From Acidaminobacter sp. (GTDB lineage Bacteria > Bacillota_A > Clostridia > Peptostreptococcales > Acidaminobacteraceae), in assembly GCA_009881125.1 (NCBI GenBank), contig WXFH01000270.1:1-9612 (forward strand): a stretch of DNA of 9,612 nucleotides. Direction: 5' to 3'. The notes under the pieces are model-generated. The model was not told where the DNA came from. It worked only from the letters and a program-made list of their open reading frames with translations, and ran no database searches. The position numbers were made by a program, and so were the translations under genes. Positions 1 through 9,198 of the stretch are shown here, in pieces. How positions within the stretch are numbered: the stretch's first letter is position 1; every line of letters begins with the position of its first letter.

Positions 1-2478
<2,478 letters not shown>

Positions 2479-2489
2479 GGCACATCTCC

Positions 2490-3236
2490 TTAAAAGTTGA
2501 CAAGAGAAAGAAAACTGTCCGGTTTGAGACTTGCGCCGCCCACCAAAGCCCCGTCAATGTCGACTTCGTTCATGATCTCTTCAATATTGTCCGGCTTAAC
2601 GCTGCCGCCATACTGGATCCGAACTTCCTCAGAAATCACATCGCCATACATCGTCTCAATCAGACCTCTGATATAACCAATGACCTCCTGAGCCTGGGCA
2701 GCCGTGGCGGTTCTGCCTGTACCGATCGCCCATACAGGTTCATAAGCAATGACTGTAGTCACAGTCTGTTCTGGTGAAACGCCTTCGAAAGCAGCGATCA
2801 CTTGACGGCGGACAACCGCTTCGGTGTTTCCCGCCTCGCGTTCCTCCAGAGTTTCGCCACAGCAGACGATAGGAATCAGTCCTGCTTCATGGGCTTTTTT
2901 GAGTTTGAGATTGACGGTTTCATCCGTCTCATTGAAGTACTGCCGGCGCTCTGAGTGACCAATGACAACATAAGCGGCTCCGGCCTCTTTGAGCATCTCC
3001 GCAGAAATTTCTCCCGTGTAGGCGCCCGAGTCTTCAAAGTGCATGTTTTGCGCGGCAATTTTTATAGGTGTTCCCTCTGCGGCTGCCTTCAGTGGCTGAA
3101 TCAAAGTAAACGGCACACAAAGCACCACTTCAACCTCAGTGTCTCCGAGTCCCGCAGCAACCTCCCGCACAAAAGCTCTGCCTGTATCCATAGTCATGTG
3201 CATTTTCCAATTGCCTGCGATGATAGGTTTTCGCAT
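2490..3236 (-). CDS. tpiA: Triose-phosphate isomerase
   Basis: Interconverts dihydroxyacetone phosphate and glyceraldehyde-3-phosphate, feeding both triose products of aldolase into the GAPDH step. It is a cytosolic TIM-barrel homodimer in the family. At 248 residues it is full length. The catalytic set is complete: Asn9 and Lys11 in AGNWKMH, His94 in VIGHSERR, and Glu166 in [11 protein letters not shown]. The flexible loop 6 (about 167-177) has Arg where many homologues have Lys (GTGR rather than GTGK), a substitution I believe occurs elsewhere in the family. The phosphate-binding YGGSVKPDN (about 209-217) and [10 protein letters not shown] (about 228-237) follow. The ATG at 3236 has AGGAGG about 6 bases upstream. 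The gene lies 17 bases after pgk and 11 bases before gpmI, so it is co-transcribed with them. Confidence 0.98.
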   Translation of the reverse strand: MRKPIIAGNWKMHMTMDTGRAFVREVAAGLGDTEVEVVLCVPFTLIQPLKAAAEGTPIKIAAQNMHFEDSGAYTGEISAEMLKEAGAAYVVIGHSERRQYFNETDETVNLKLKKAHEAGLIPIVCCGETLEEREAGNTEAVVRRQVIAAFEGVSPEQTVTTVIAYEPVWAIGTGRTATAAQAQEVIGYIRGLIETMYGDVISEEVRIQYGGSVKPDNIEEIMNEVDIDGALVGGASLKPDSFLSLVNF

Positions 3237-3253
3237 GAATGTCCTCCTGATTT

Positions 3254-4456
3254 TTAAGCGTTTCGATCATCAAGTGCCGCAATGCCCGGAAGTTCTTTTC
3301 CTTCGAGGAACTCAAGCGAAGCGCCGCCCCCAGTGGAAATGTGGGTCATTTTATCGCCAAAGCCCAGTTGATTGACTGCAGCCGCGCTGTCCCCGCCGCC
3401 TATGACAGTAATGGCATCAGACTGCGCCAGAGCACTGGCCACTTCAAAAGTTCCCGTAGCAAAGGACTTGAATTCGAATACGCCCATTGGTCCATTCCAG
3501 ACCACGGTTTTCGCGCCGGTGATGACACGCTTGAAATTTTCGACAGTTTTCGGTCCAATGTCCAGCCCCATAAAGCCTTCCGGGATTTCAGCATCACTGG
3601 AAACCTGTGGGACTGCGTCAGCCGAAAACGCATCCGCATAGACATGGTCGACAGGAAGTAAAAACTCGACGCCTTTTGCCTTCGCTTTCTCAATCATTTC
3701 TAGGGCATACTCCATTTTATCAGTTTCCAGCAAAGAAGTCCCGATATTATGGCCTTGAGCTTTCAAGAAAGTGTAGGCCATGCCGCCGCCAATAATCAAC
3801 GCGTCGACTTTTTCGAGGAGGTTGCGTATAACTTCAATCTTATCTGAGACCTTTGCACCGCCGAGAATAGCGACAAGCGGCCTCTCAGGCTGTGTCACTG
3901 CAGCGCCCAGATATTTCAGTTCTTTTTCAATCAAATAGCCACAGACAGATTCTTCTACAAATTCGGTAACGCCCACTGTGGAAGAATGCGCGCGATGCGC
4001 GGATCCAAAAGCATCGTTAACGTATAAATCCGCAATAGATGCCAAGTCTTTGGAAAAGGCTTCACCATTCTTGGTCTCTTCACTTCTGAAACGCGTATTT
4101 TCCAGGAGAATGACATCTCCGGATTTCATATCCGCCACTGCTGCGCGGGCCTTAGGTCCCACAACTTCCATTTCGTCCGGAAATCCTACCGGAACACCTA
4201 AAATCTCCGTCAAGCGTTTTGCCACCGGTGCCAGTGAGAAGGCAGCGAGATTGTCTCCTTTAGGCTTTCCAAGGTGTGAGCACAGGATTACCTTTGCGCC
4301 GTTTTCCATTAGGTAGCGGATCGTTGGCAAAGCGCCGGTGATTCTGCTTTCATCAGTTATTACGCCATCTTTTAATGGTACGTTAAAATCCACCCGTACC
4401 AGGACACGCTTGTCTCTAACGGCGAGATCCTCAACACTTTTCTTATTGTACACCAT
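3254..4456 (-). CDS. pgk: Phosphoglycerate kinase
   Basis: Transfers the phosphate of 1,3-bisphosphoglycerate to ADP, the first substrate-level ATP-yielding step of lower glycolysis. It is monomeric with two Rossmann-like lobes. From the chosen start it has 400 residues, normal for bacteria. The N-lobe shows RVDFNVPL (Asp23, Asn25), Arg38, SHLGKPKG (about 60-67), NTRF (Arg122) and AHRAHSS (Arg155). The C-lobe shows LGGAKVSDK (Lys202, Lys206), [21 protein letters not shown] (about 320-328), GGGDSAAAV (about 353-361) and [13 protein letters not shown] (about 374-386). The frame could begin three codons earlier at 4465, but that ATG directly abuts the GGGAGG site; the ATG at 4456 has a 9-base spacing and gives the usual short N-terminus. 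It follows gapA after 198 bases containing a hairpin and is tightly linked to tpiA downstream. Confidence 0.97.
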   Translation of the reverse strand: MVYNKKSVEDLAVRDKRVLVRVDFNVPLKDGVITDESRITGALPTIRYLMENGAKVILCSHLGKPKGDNLAAFSLAPVAKRLTEILGVPVGFPDEMEVVGPKARAAVADMKSGDVILLENTRFRSEETKNGEAFSKDLASIADLYVNDAFGSAHRAHSSTVGVTEFVEESVCGYLIEKELKYLGAAVTQPERPLVAILGGAKVSDKIEVIRNLLEKVDALIIGGGMAYTFLKAQGHNIGTSLLETDKMEYALEMIEKAKAKGVEFLLPVDHVYADAFSADAVPQVSSDAEIPEGFMGLDIGPKTVENFKRVITGAKTVVWNGPMGVFEFKSFATGTFEVASALAQSDAITVIGGGDSAAAVNQLGFGDKMTHISTGGGASLEFLEGKELPGIAALDDRNA

Positions 4457-4465
4457 AGTAAGCAT

Positions 4466-4472
4466 CCTCCCT
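4466..4472 (-). promoter_or_regulatory. Ribosome binding site of pgk, deciding the start
   Basis: AGGGAGG on the minus strand. It touches the first possible ATG (4465, zero spacing) and stands 9 bases before the second (4456). Normal spacing therefore selects 4456. It lies in a purine-rich run (GAGAGAGGGAGG). Confidence 0.8.
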
Positions 4473-4537
4473 CTCTCAAAAAGAACTGTTGTCTAAATCA
4501 ACCTGATGCAGCCACTGAAGGTATATTTTGCTCTTAA

Positions 4538-4552
4538 TGGCATGATATGCCA
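4538..4552 (-). repeat. Small perfect inverted repeat in the gap-pgk spacer
   Basis: TGGCAT, a 3-base centre, then ATGCCA: six base pairs around a three-base loop, in the leader ahead of pgk. It has no T-run behind it on either strand, so it is not a terminator. It may be a small mRNA hairpin or a protein-binding dyad; its role is unknown. The GG-to-GC spacing is too short for a sigma-54 promoter. Confidence 0.4.
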
Positions 4553-4569
4553 CATTCCCGAACATTATG

Positions 4570-4632
4570 AAAAACCCGGACCGGTTGAGGATCCAATGCG
4601 TCTTCGCATGAATCCCACTTCTCCGGTCCGGA
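4570..4632 (-). terminator. Long nested hairpin with five-T tail between gapA and pgk (probable partial terminator or mRNA-stabilising stem)
   Basis: On the minus strand the outer arms are CCGGACCGG (4631-4623) and CCGGTCCGG (4584-4576), a perfect 9-bp GC-rich stem. Inside, across an asymmetric internal loop, GGATTC and GGATCC pair (one U-G) and continue, with one bulged T, into ATGCG-AAGA-CGCAT. This gives about 20 base pairs in all. It is followed by five Ts (4574-4570). The first arm begins 24 bases after the gapA stop. In Bacillus subtilis, transcripts ending after gapA are known alongside the full operon transcript, so a leaky terminator or a processing/stability stem fits here. The short T-run suggests readthrough into pgk, which has no convincing promoter of its own. 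Confidence 0.7.
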
Positions 4633-4654
4633 GCTCTATTCAAACCATTAAAGC

Positions 4655-5671
4655 TTAGATTCCTTTGCCAACCATGTAAGCGACGAGGTCTACGACGCGG
4701 GCTGAATAACCCCATTCATTATCATACCAGGAAACAACTTTTAGCATGTTGTCGCCAATAACCATTGTTGAAAGACCATCAATGATGGAAGATCTTTCGT
4801 CCATCTTATAGTCCATGGAGACCAATGGCTCATCAGAAAATCCGAGTATTCCTTTGAGAGGGCCTTCCGAAGCCGCTTTCAATACCGCATTAACTTCTTC
4901 AGCCGTAACTTTCTTTTCCGTCTCGACAACCATATCTACTATTGAGACCGTAGGCGTAGGTACGCGAAGCGAGAATCCGTTGAATTTCCCCTTGAGTTCA
5001 GGAATGACCAAGGCCACAGCTTGAGCGGCTCCGGTAGAAGTAGGAATAATGTTTTCGGCTGCGGCGCGGGCACGACGGAGGTCACTGTGAGAACCGTCCA
5101 GGATTCTCTGATCATTTGTATAAGAGTGAATAGTCGTCATTAAGCCCTTGACGATGCCGAAGTTCTCCAGGAGCACTTTGGCGAAAGGTGCGAGGCAGTT
5201 TGTTGTGCATGAAGCGTTGGAGACAATGTTATGCTTAGCGGGATCATAAAGGTCTTCGTTGACACCCATAACGATCGTAATGTCCTCATTCTTTCCAGGC
5301 GCGGTCAACAGGACTTTCTTTGCGCCGCGCTCAATGTGCTTAGCGAGCTCTTCGCCTGTTCTGAATGCACCGGAGGATTCAATGACAACATCAATATCAT
5401 GCTCCGCCCAAGGCATATTCTCCAGTTTTCTTTCCGATGTAATTTTAACTTCCTTGCCATTGACAAACAAGCTGTTGCCCTCAGCATAAACTTCTCCGTC
5501 AAATTTTCCAAAAAGGGAGTCGTACTTCAGCAGATGCGCCTGGGAAGCAGCGTCTTTTGGTCCATTGATCAGGACAATTTCAAAATTTGGATCTTTCAAC
5601 CCTGCATAGATTCTAAATGTATTTCTGCCAATTCTTCCAAAACCATTAATTGCTACTCTTGTTTTTCTCAT
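4655..5671 (-). CDS. gapA: Type I glyceraldehyde-3-phosphate dehydrogenase with non-NAD-like cofactor pocket
   Basis: Oxidises glyceraldehyde-3-phosphate with phosphate and a nicotinamide cofactor to 1,3-bisphosphoglycerate. The 338-residue length is normal for the tetrameric cytosolic family. The Rossmann domain starts with AINGFGRIG (residues 7-15). The catalytic domain has [12 protein letters not shown] with nucleophile Cys155, HSYTNDQR with base His182, the phosphate-site segments STGAA and SLRVPTP (Arg236), and WYDNEWGYS near the C-terminus. Oddity: the second strand of the cofactor domain ends INGPKD, where NAD-specific enzymes have the IND pattern, so the NAD-selecting aspartate (Asp32 in Bacillus numbering) is Gly37. 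The later DLPH motif is DGSH (Gly193-Ser194). These changes resemble those in NADP-accepting GAPDHs. AAGGAGG lies 7 bases before the start, and cggR ends 23 bases upstream. Genomic position says glycolytic; cofactor use is uncertain. Confidence 0.97.
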   Translation of the reverse strand: MRKTRVAINGFGRIGRNTFRIYAGLKDPNFEIVLINGPKDAASQAHLLKYDSLFGKFDGEVYAEGNSLFVNGKEVKITSERKLENMPWAEHDIDVVIESSGAFRTGEELAKHIERGAKKVLLTAPGKNEDITIVMGVNEDLYDPAKHNIVSNASCTTNCLAPFAKVLLENFGIVKGLMTTIHSYTNDQRILDGSHSDLRRARAAAENIIPTSTGAAQAVALVIPELKGKFNGFSLRVPTPTVSIVDMVVETEKKVTAEEVNAVLKAASEGPLKGILGFSDEPLVSMDYKMDERSSIIDGLSTMVIGDNMLKVVSWYDNEWGYSARVVDLVAYMVGKGI

Positions 5672-5678
5672 GATTCAT

Positions 5679-5685
5679 CCTCCTT
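5679..5685 (-). promoter_or_regulatory. Ribosome binding site of gapA
   Basis: AAGGAGG on the minus strand, a near-perfect anti-16S match 7 bases before the gapA ATG and inside the 23-base cggR-gapA gap. It is consistent with very high GAPDH synthesis. Confidence 0.8.
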
Positions 5686-5694
5686 GAATGTAAG

Positions 5695-6765
5695 TTATTT
5701 TGCGTCATTTAGTATCGCCCTTGCGACTGTTTCATCCGTGACCAAAATCAGCCCCGAATGAAGTTTGCAAACTGAAACTATTGCATCCTTTTTTCCCAAT
5801 CCGCCAGCTACTGCCACCGGATTCTGTATGGCTCTGAACCGTTCAAGAGTGATGCCGATGGTGCTGATTTCATACACGATCTCACCCTCGCGGTTAAAGT
5901 AATGTCCAAAGGCTTCTGCAACTGCGCCCCTACTCTTAATGATACCAATTTCTTCTTGATTTAAACCACGACGATTTGCCATTGTCAAAGCGTCACCCAC
6001 CCCGAATAAAAGTACGGTGATCTTTTCTATCAGTGACATCAGTTCTCTGATCTCGGGTTCATTCTTAAGACTGCTGATCGTATCTCTGGACAGAATGTCC
6101 GGTGTGAACAGCAACTTGTACTGACAACCCAAGCTATTGGCAAAGCGTTCAACAAGCGTGTTGGCCTGATATTCCGCGCGATTGCCGACGCCGCCGCGCG
6201 CGGGAAGAATCATGGCGTTTGGATAATACTCTTTCTCATGCTTGAAGTTGTCAATGACACTCTGAACCGTCGTACCACCTGTAATGCCAATGACACTGTC
6301 GCTTTGAATCACTTTTTTGAGATAATGGGCCGCCACTTTACCAAGTTCTTTTTGTGCAGCAGCTTCATCTTGCGAGTCCTGAGCCGGTGCCAGTATGACT
6401 TTTCGAATGCCAAGCTTCTTTTCCAACAACTGCGCCAGCTCAATAAGGCCAGAACGGTTCTGAAAGTACCTCTTCAGAAGTTCATAGATTTCATACCCTT
6501 TTTTCGTCAGGTACATGCCTTCCAGCGAAAAATCGACCAAACCCTGCTCTTTTAAAATCAAGGCTTCTTTACGGGCAACACGTTCTGTCAGGCCTAACTG
6601 AGTCGACAGGTTTCTCCTTCCGATTGGCTGATGGTCTTGAAGGAGACTCAAAATCCTGTAGCGTGACGCTAAAGCTTCCACCAGTTCTGGCGCAGCACTC
6701 CTCAGCATGGCCGCGACTTCTGATAAACGCATCATTTCATCTTCGGAAGCATGATTTGAAAACAT
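5695..6765 (-). CDS. cggR: Central glycolytic genes regulator CggR (SorC/DeoR-type repressor)
   Basis: In Bacillus subtilis CggR represses the cggR-gapA-pgk-tpi-pgm-eno operon and is released by fructose-1,6-bisphosphate. The placement directly before gapA matches. From the chosen start it has 356 residues. The N-terminal winged-helix DNA-binding region spans about 30-90 and contains PIGRRNLSTQLGLTERVAR (about 47-65) and LKEQGLVD, almost identical in pattern to the Bacillus protein. The SorC-type sugar-phosphate domain (about 110-356) has ITGGTTVQSV (about 161-170), LPARGG (about 187-192), ANTLVERFA, LLFGVGDALTMANRRG, AVAEAFGHYFN and AVAGGLGKKDAI; GGTT and ARGG probably hold the effector phosphates. 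The frame could start at a GTG at 6771, but that codon overlaps the GGAGG site; the ATG at 6765 has a 5-base spacing. An operator-like repeat lies 25 bases upstream. Confidence 0.95.
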   Translation of the reverse strand: MFSNHASEDEMMRLSEVAAMLRSAAPELVEALASRYRILSLLQDHQPIGRRNLSTQLGLTERVARKEALILKEQGLVDFSLEGMYLTKKGYEIYELLKRYFQNRSGLIELAQLLEKKLGIRKVILAPAQDSQDEAAAQKELGKVAAHYLKKVIQSDSVIGITGGTTVQSVIDNFKHEKEYYPNAMILPARGGVGNRAEYQANTLVERFANSLGCQYKLLFTPDILSRDTISSLKNEPEIRELMSLIEKITVLLFGVGDALTMANRRGLNQEEIGIIKSRGAVAEAFGHYFNREGEIVYEISTIGITLERFRAIQNPVAVAGGLGKKDAIVSVCKLHSGLILVTDETVARAILNDAK

Positions 6766-6770
6766 AGACA

Positions 6771-6775
6771 CCTCC
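6771..6775 (-). promoter_or_regulatory. Ribosome binding site of cggR, deciding the start
   Basis: GGAGG on the minus strand, 5 bases before the ATG at 6765. The upstream in-frame GTG (6771-6769) shares its first base with this site, so it cannot be the start used with it. Confidence 0.75.
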
Positions 6776-6789
6776 AGCTCCTATTTTGA

Positions 6790-6826
6790 GGGACTTAAAA
6801 AGTCCTTGGGTACCATTTTTGTCCCT
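6790..6826 (-). promoter_or_regulatory. Probable CggR operator
   Basis: On the minus strand two GGAC blocks (6824-6821 and 6805-6802) lie 19 bases apart. The gene-proximal one forms a dyad, GGACTT-TTT-AAGTCC. The distal one is AGGGAC followed by AAAAATG and GTACC. The two halves resemble the Bacillus subtilis CggR operator, which as I recall is a tandem CGGGAC-N6-TGTC with a 4-base spacer (period about 20). The ends AGGGAC and GTCCCT also form an outer inverted repeat. It sits downstream of both candidate promoters and about 25 bases before the cggR start, which fits the elongation-roadblock mode of repression described for CggR. Assignment is by position and pattern only. Confidence 0.65.
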
Positions 6827-6833
6827 ATGAAAT

Positions 6834-6876
6834 AAAAAAAATATCCACCCAACTTATTTTAACACATTGAGTGGAT
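6834..6876 (-). terminator. Intrinsic terminator-like hairpin downstream of rpoN
   Basis: On the minus strand ATCCACTCAA (6876-6867) pairs with TTGGGTGGAT (6852-6843) over 10 bp with one U-G pair and a 14-base loop. One A follows, then eight Ts (6841-6834). The stem starts 64 bases after the rpoN stop, so it most simply ends the xdhC-yqeB-rpoN transcript. Its loop contains a candidate -10 element for cggR. No T-run exists for the plus strand, so it works in one direction only. Confidence 0.7.
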
Positions 6877-6883
6877 GATGCAA
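6856..6883 (-). promoter_or_regulatory. Candidate sigma-A promoter of cggR (gene-proximal)
   Basis: On the minus strand a -35 candidate TTGCAT (6883-6878) and a -10 candidate TAAAAT (6861-6856) are 16 bases apart. TG one base before the -10 makes it an extended -10. The predicted start near 6849-6850 puts the operator-like block at about +23 to +60. The -10 lies in the loop of the preceding terminator, and a transcript starting here would lack the hairpin's first arm and escape termination. The -35 is weak (3 of 6). Confidence 0.5.
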
Positions 6884-6897
6884 CCCATATTCTGGTG

Positions 6898-6927
6898 ATT
6901 ATGTTCAAATTCATGTACTTTTAACAA
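6898..6927 (-). promoter_or_regulatory. Second candidate sigma-A promoter of cggR (distal)
   Basis: On the minus strand TTGTTA (6927-6922), an 18-base spacer, then CATAAT (6903-6898). Four of six and five of six bases match the consensus. A transcript from here would pass through the T-tailed hairpin, which would then act as a leader attenuator. It is an alternative to the proximal promoter; sequence alone does not choose between them. Confidence 0.35.
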
Positions 6928-6939
6928 AGTGGTTTAGAC

Positions 6940-8367
6940 TTAAAAACGCTTGCGCTTTGACGAGGATGGAATTAGAAGTTCATCTCTGTATTTTGCAACG
7001 GTGCGCCTGGATATTATGATGCCGATCTGGTTTAATTCTTCCATGAGTTGCTGATCACTGAGGGGTTTTTTCGGATCTTCTCGATCTACCAATTCTTTCA
7101 TGATTTTTTTGATGGATTCTGAAGAGACGCTCTCCCCCATTTCACTGGAGACGCCGCTCTGGAAGAAATATTTGATTTCATACAGCCCATGAGGACATTG
7201 AAGGTATTTGCCACTGACTGCCCGGCTGACTGTAGATTCGTGAACTCCAATGCGCTCGGCAATGTCCTTAAGCGTCAGGGTCTTCAAATACATTGGGCCT
7301 CTTTCGAAAAACTCCGACTGGTACTCCAATATAGCCTCTACAACCCTGTAAATGGTGTTGCGCCGTTGTTCGATGCTCTTGATCAGTTTCATTGCAGAGC
7401 TGAGTTTTTTGCTTATATATTCAGAGGCAGCGTTTTGCTGATCACTTTCCAAAATGCGTCTGTAAAAATCATTGATGTATAGTTTAGGTGCTGTCGAGTC
7501 GCTGACCAGGATCACGTATTCACCTTCGTTTTTGGTGACCACGACATCAGGTACCACATACCTTGTCTCGTCTTCTGCGGAAAACGCGCGCCCCGGTTTG
7601 GGCTCAAGTCCCCTTACCAGATCACAGGCGGCCTGAACTTTTTCAAGCGGTGCGCTTAATGCTTTCGCTATGTTTTGAATCCTGTTGTTGGCGAGATCGT
7701 GAAGATAAAACTCTATGATCTTTGCGGCGAGAAGGTGCAGTTCGCTGCCGTTGGCCAACAACTGAATTTTTAGGCATTCTGCGAGGTTTCTGGCGCCAAC
7801 GCCCAGTGGATCAAAGGTTTGGATCACTGCCAGGATTCGTTCATAGTCCTCCACCGTAATTGGAAATTTAACGAGTACCTCATCAGTCTGCAGATCAAGG
7901 TAACCGTTCTTGTCAATATTTTCAAGCAGAAACTGCGCGACCTCATAATCTATCCCCTTGAGATCACTCATACAAAGTTGAAATGCCAGATGGTCGTAAA
8001 GACTTTCTTTGGCTGGCAGAAAACTTTCATAGGAAAACTCGTCGTCTCTAGATTCGGATGACACACTTGAACCCCGTTCTCTGCTCATGCCCTGAGAAAC
8101 TTCTTTCCAGTTTATATTGTCCAGATCATTAACTTGAGCCCGTTTCTGAACCGGTTCGCTCAAAGGCACCGGGACTTCATTCACGGCAGGAAGCGGCGCT
8201 TCATCCTGGGATTGCAGCTGAAGCACCGGATTGGTCATCAACTCTTCCTGAATAAACTCTTTAAGTTCAACCGAATTATACTGAAGAATTTCAATGGCTT
8301 GCTTCAGCTCAGCGGTCATGATCAACTTTTGGGTCTGGATCATATTGAGGTTCATGTTCATCTTCAT
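6940..8367 (-). CDS. rpoN: RNA polymerase sigma-54 factor
   Basis: Sigma-54 (SigL in Gram-positives) directs RNA polymerase to -24/-12 promoters and needs ATP-driven enhancer-binding activators to open them. The 475-residue length is typical. Region I (about 5-50) has the Gln/Leu-rich activator-contact segment IQTQKLIMTAELKQAIEILQ. A variable linker follows (about 51-115). The core-binding domain (about 116-260) includes IDKNGYLD and FDPLGVGARNLAECL. The DNA-binding part has the helix-turn-helix LKDIAERIGVHESTVSRAV (366-384) and the RpoN box SRRTVAKYRDEL (453-464), with Ser where many have Ala. Several Met codons crowd the N-terminus; 8367 is preferred, with GGAG 11 bases upstream. rpoN preceding cggR-gap also occurs in Listeria. 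Here it lies 24 bases after yqeB and probably shares its transcript. Confidence 0.97.
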   Translation of the reverse strand: MKMNMNLNMIQTQKLIMTAELKQAIEILQYNSVELKEFIQEELMTNPVLQLQSQDEAPLPAVNEVPVPLSEPVQKRAQVNDLDNINWKEVSQGMSRERGSSVSSESRDDEFSYESFLPAKESLYDHLAFQLCMSDLKGIDYEVAQFLLENIDKNGYLDLQTDEVLVKFPITVEDYERILAVIQTFDPLGVGARNLAECLKIQLLANGSELHLLAAKIIEFYLHDLANNRIQNIAKALSAPLEKVQAACDLVRGLEPKPGRAFSAEDETRYVVPDVVVTKNEGEYVILVSDSTAPKLYINDFYRRILESDQQNAASEYISKKLSSAMKLIKSIEQRRNTIYRVVEAILEYQSEFFERGPMYLKTLTLKDIAERIGVHESTVSRAVSGKYLQCPHGLYEIKYFFQSGVSSEMGESVSSESIKKIMKELVDREDPKKPLSDQQLMEELNQIGIIISRRTVAKYRDELLIPSSSKRKRF

Positions 8368-8391
8368 TATTATAGCAACTCCAGTCCTCTT

Positions 8392-9198
8392 TCAGATAGC
8401 TCGGGCAAGGTGCAGAACAGCTTCCAACACACCTCCGCCAATACTTCTGGCTTTGTCTGAGATTGTCAGGCAATGATCCTCTTCGGCGCGGGGATCAACA
8501 TCTGCCACTTTGAAGCCTCTCGTCACGCGAAGTCCCTCGCTGAGCTGCCCCCGTAAAACACCTGATATTGTCGCTATGGCTGGCTCTCCGTCAACTTCCG
8601 CCACTGCCTGGCCTTCTTCTATGCGCTCGCCTATTTGGGCAAGAGGTTTGTATACGCCATCCTTGGGCGCGCGAATGACGCGTTCTCCGGCAAAGCCGCC
8701 AATCAAACCAGGGACAGCCGTATCCGGTTCAGGTAACCCTTTGTAAAGAACGCGGCCGAGATAATGGCCGCGCATGGTCTCAATGACCGCATGGACATCT
8801 TTGCCGGCTTCAAACCCGGGTCCCAATCCTATGACAATTGGTGCCATATCTATGGTCGTTCCAAGATTGCGCTTAGCAATGATAGCGTCGACGACTACGT
8901 CAAACCGCATCCTGTTCAGCCCTTCCAATCTGGGATCTACAACGACAGGAACCGCATCCATGGCCCAAACGGATTCGACATCCGGCCATTCGGTTCGAAC
9001 GGCGCGTATGCCTTCTACAGTTGTTTCCCCATCAAAAACCGCTTGAGCAAAGGAAACCGTTCTTCTGATCACCGTTGGTTGAGCAATTTCAACCGCGACG
9101 ACCTTAAAGCCAGATTCATGAAGCTTTGCAATGACGCCGGTTGCAAGGTCTCCGGCGCCTCGTATCAAGACGCGCAATTCCTCGATTCCAAGCTTCAT
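8392..9198 (-). CDS. yqeB: YqeB-family selenium-dependent molybdenum hydroxylase system protein
   Basis: Members of this family (EF2563/YqeB type) co-occur with selenium-dependent molybdenum hydroxylases and are thought to help mature the enzyme or its cofactor; the exact reaction is not established. The 268-residue protein begins with a Rossmann-like LIRGAGDLATGV (about 11-22). The conserved QPTVIRRTVSFAQAV follows (about 40-54), then VDAIIAKRNLGTTIDMAPIV (102-121), GLGPGFEAGKDVHAVIETMRG (124-144) and, near the end, a biotinyl/lipoyl-like barrel hairpin (about 177-216, APKDGVYKPLAQIGERIEEG). No signal peptide or membrane segment is visible, so it should be cytosolic. Its ATG overlaps the TGA of the preceding xdhC-family gene (ATGA), implying coupled translation; AAGGAG lies 11 bases upstream. 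It ends 24 bases before rpoN. Confidence 0.88.
   Translation of the reverse strand: MKLGIEELRVLIRGAGDLATGVIAKLHESGFKVVAVEIAQPTVIRRTVSFAQAVFDGETTVEGIRAVRTEWPDVESVWAMDAVPVVVDPRLEGLNRMRFDVVVDAIIAKRNLGTTIDMAPIVIGLGPGFEAGKDVHAVIETMRGHYLGRVLYKGLPEPDTAVPGLIGGFAGERVIRAPKDGVYKPLAQIGERIEEGQAVAEVDGEPAIATISGVLRGQLSEGLRVTRGFKVADVDPRAEEDHCLTISDKARSIGGGVLEAVLHLARAI

Noticed and set aside
2718..2739. Arg instead of Lys in triose-phosphate isomerase loop 6 as a functional defect
   Set aside because: The catalytic Lys11, His94 and Glu166 are intact, and Arg at this loop position is, to my knowledge, found in other functional isomerases.
4538..4555. Sigma-54 promoter (TGGCAT...GCC) ahead of pgk
   Set aside because: GG and GC are separated by 8 bases instead of the required 10, and TTGC is absent; the sequence is a simple inverted repeat.
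4476..4715. 79-codon minus-strand frame covering the gap-pgk spacer
   Set aside because: It runs through the long hairpin and into the gapA 3' end in another frame, has no supporting ribosome binding site and has low-complexity basic content.
5231..5761. 176-codon plus-strand frame opposite gapA and the end of cggR
   Set aside because: It lies antisense to the GAPDH catalytic region, its translation resembles no family, and it spans the gapA ribosome binding site on the other strand.
8365..8376. TATAAT just before the rpoN start codon as a promoter
   Set aside because: Transcription from it would start inside the rpoN coding region, and there is no -35 element at the right distance; an AT-rich ribosome-binding-site spacer explains it.
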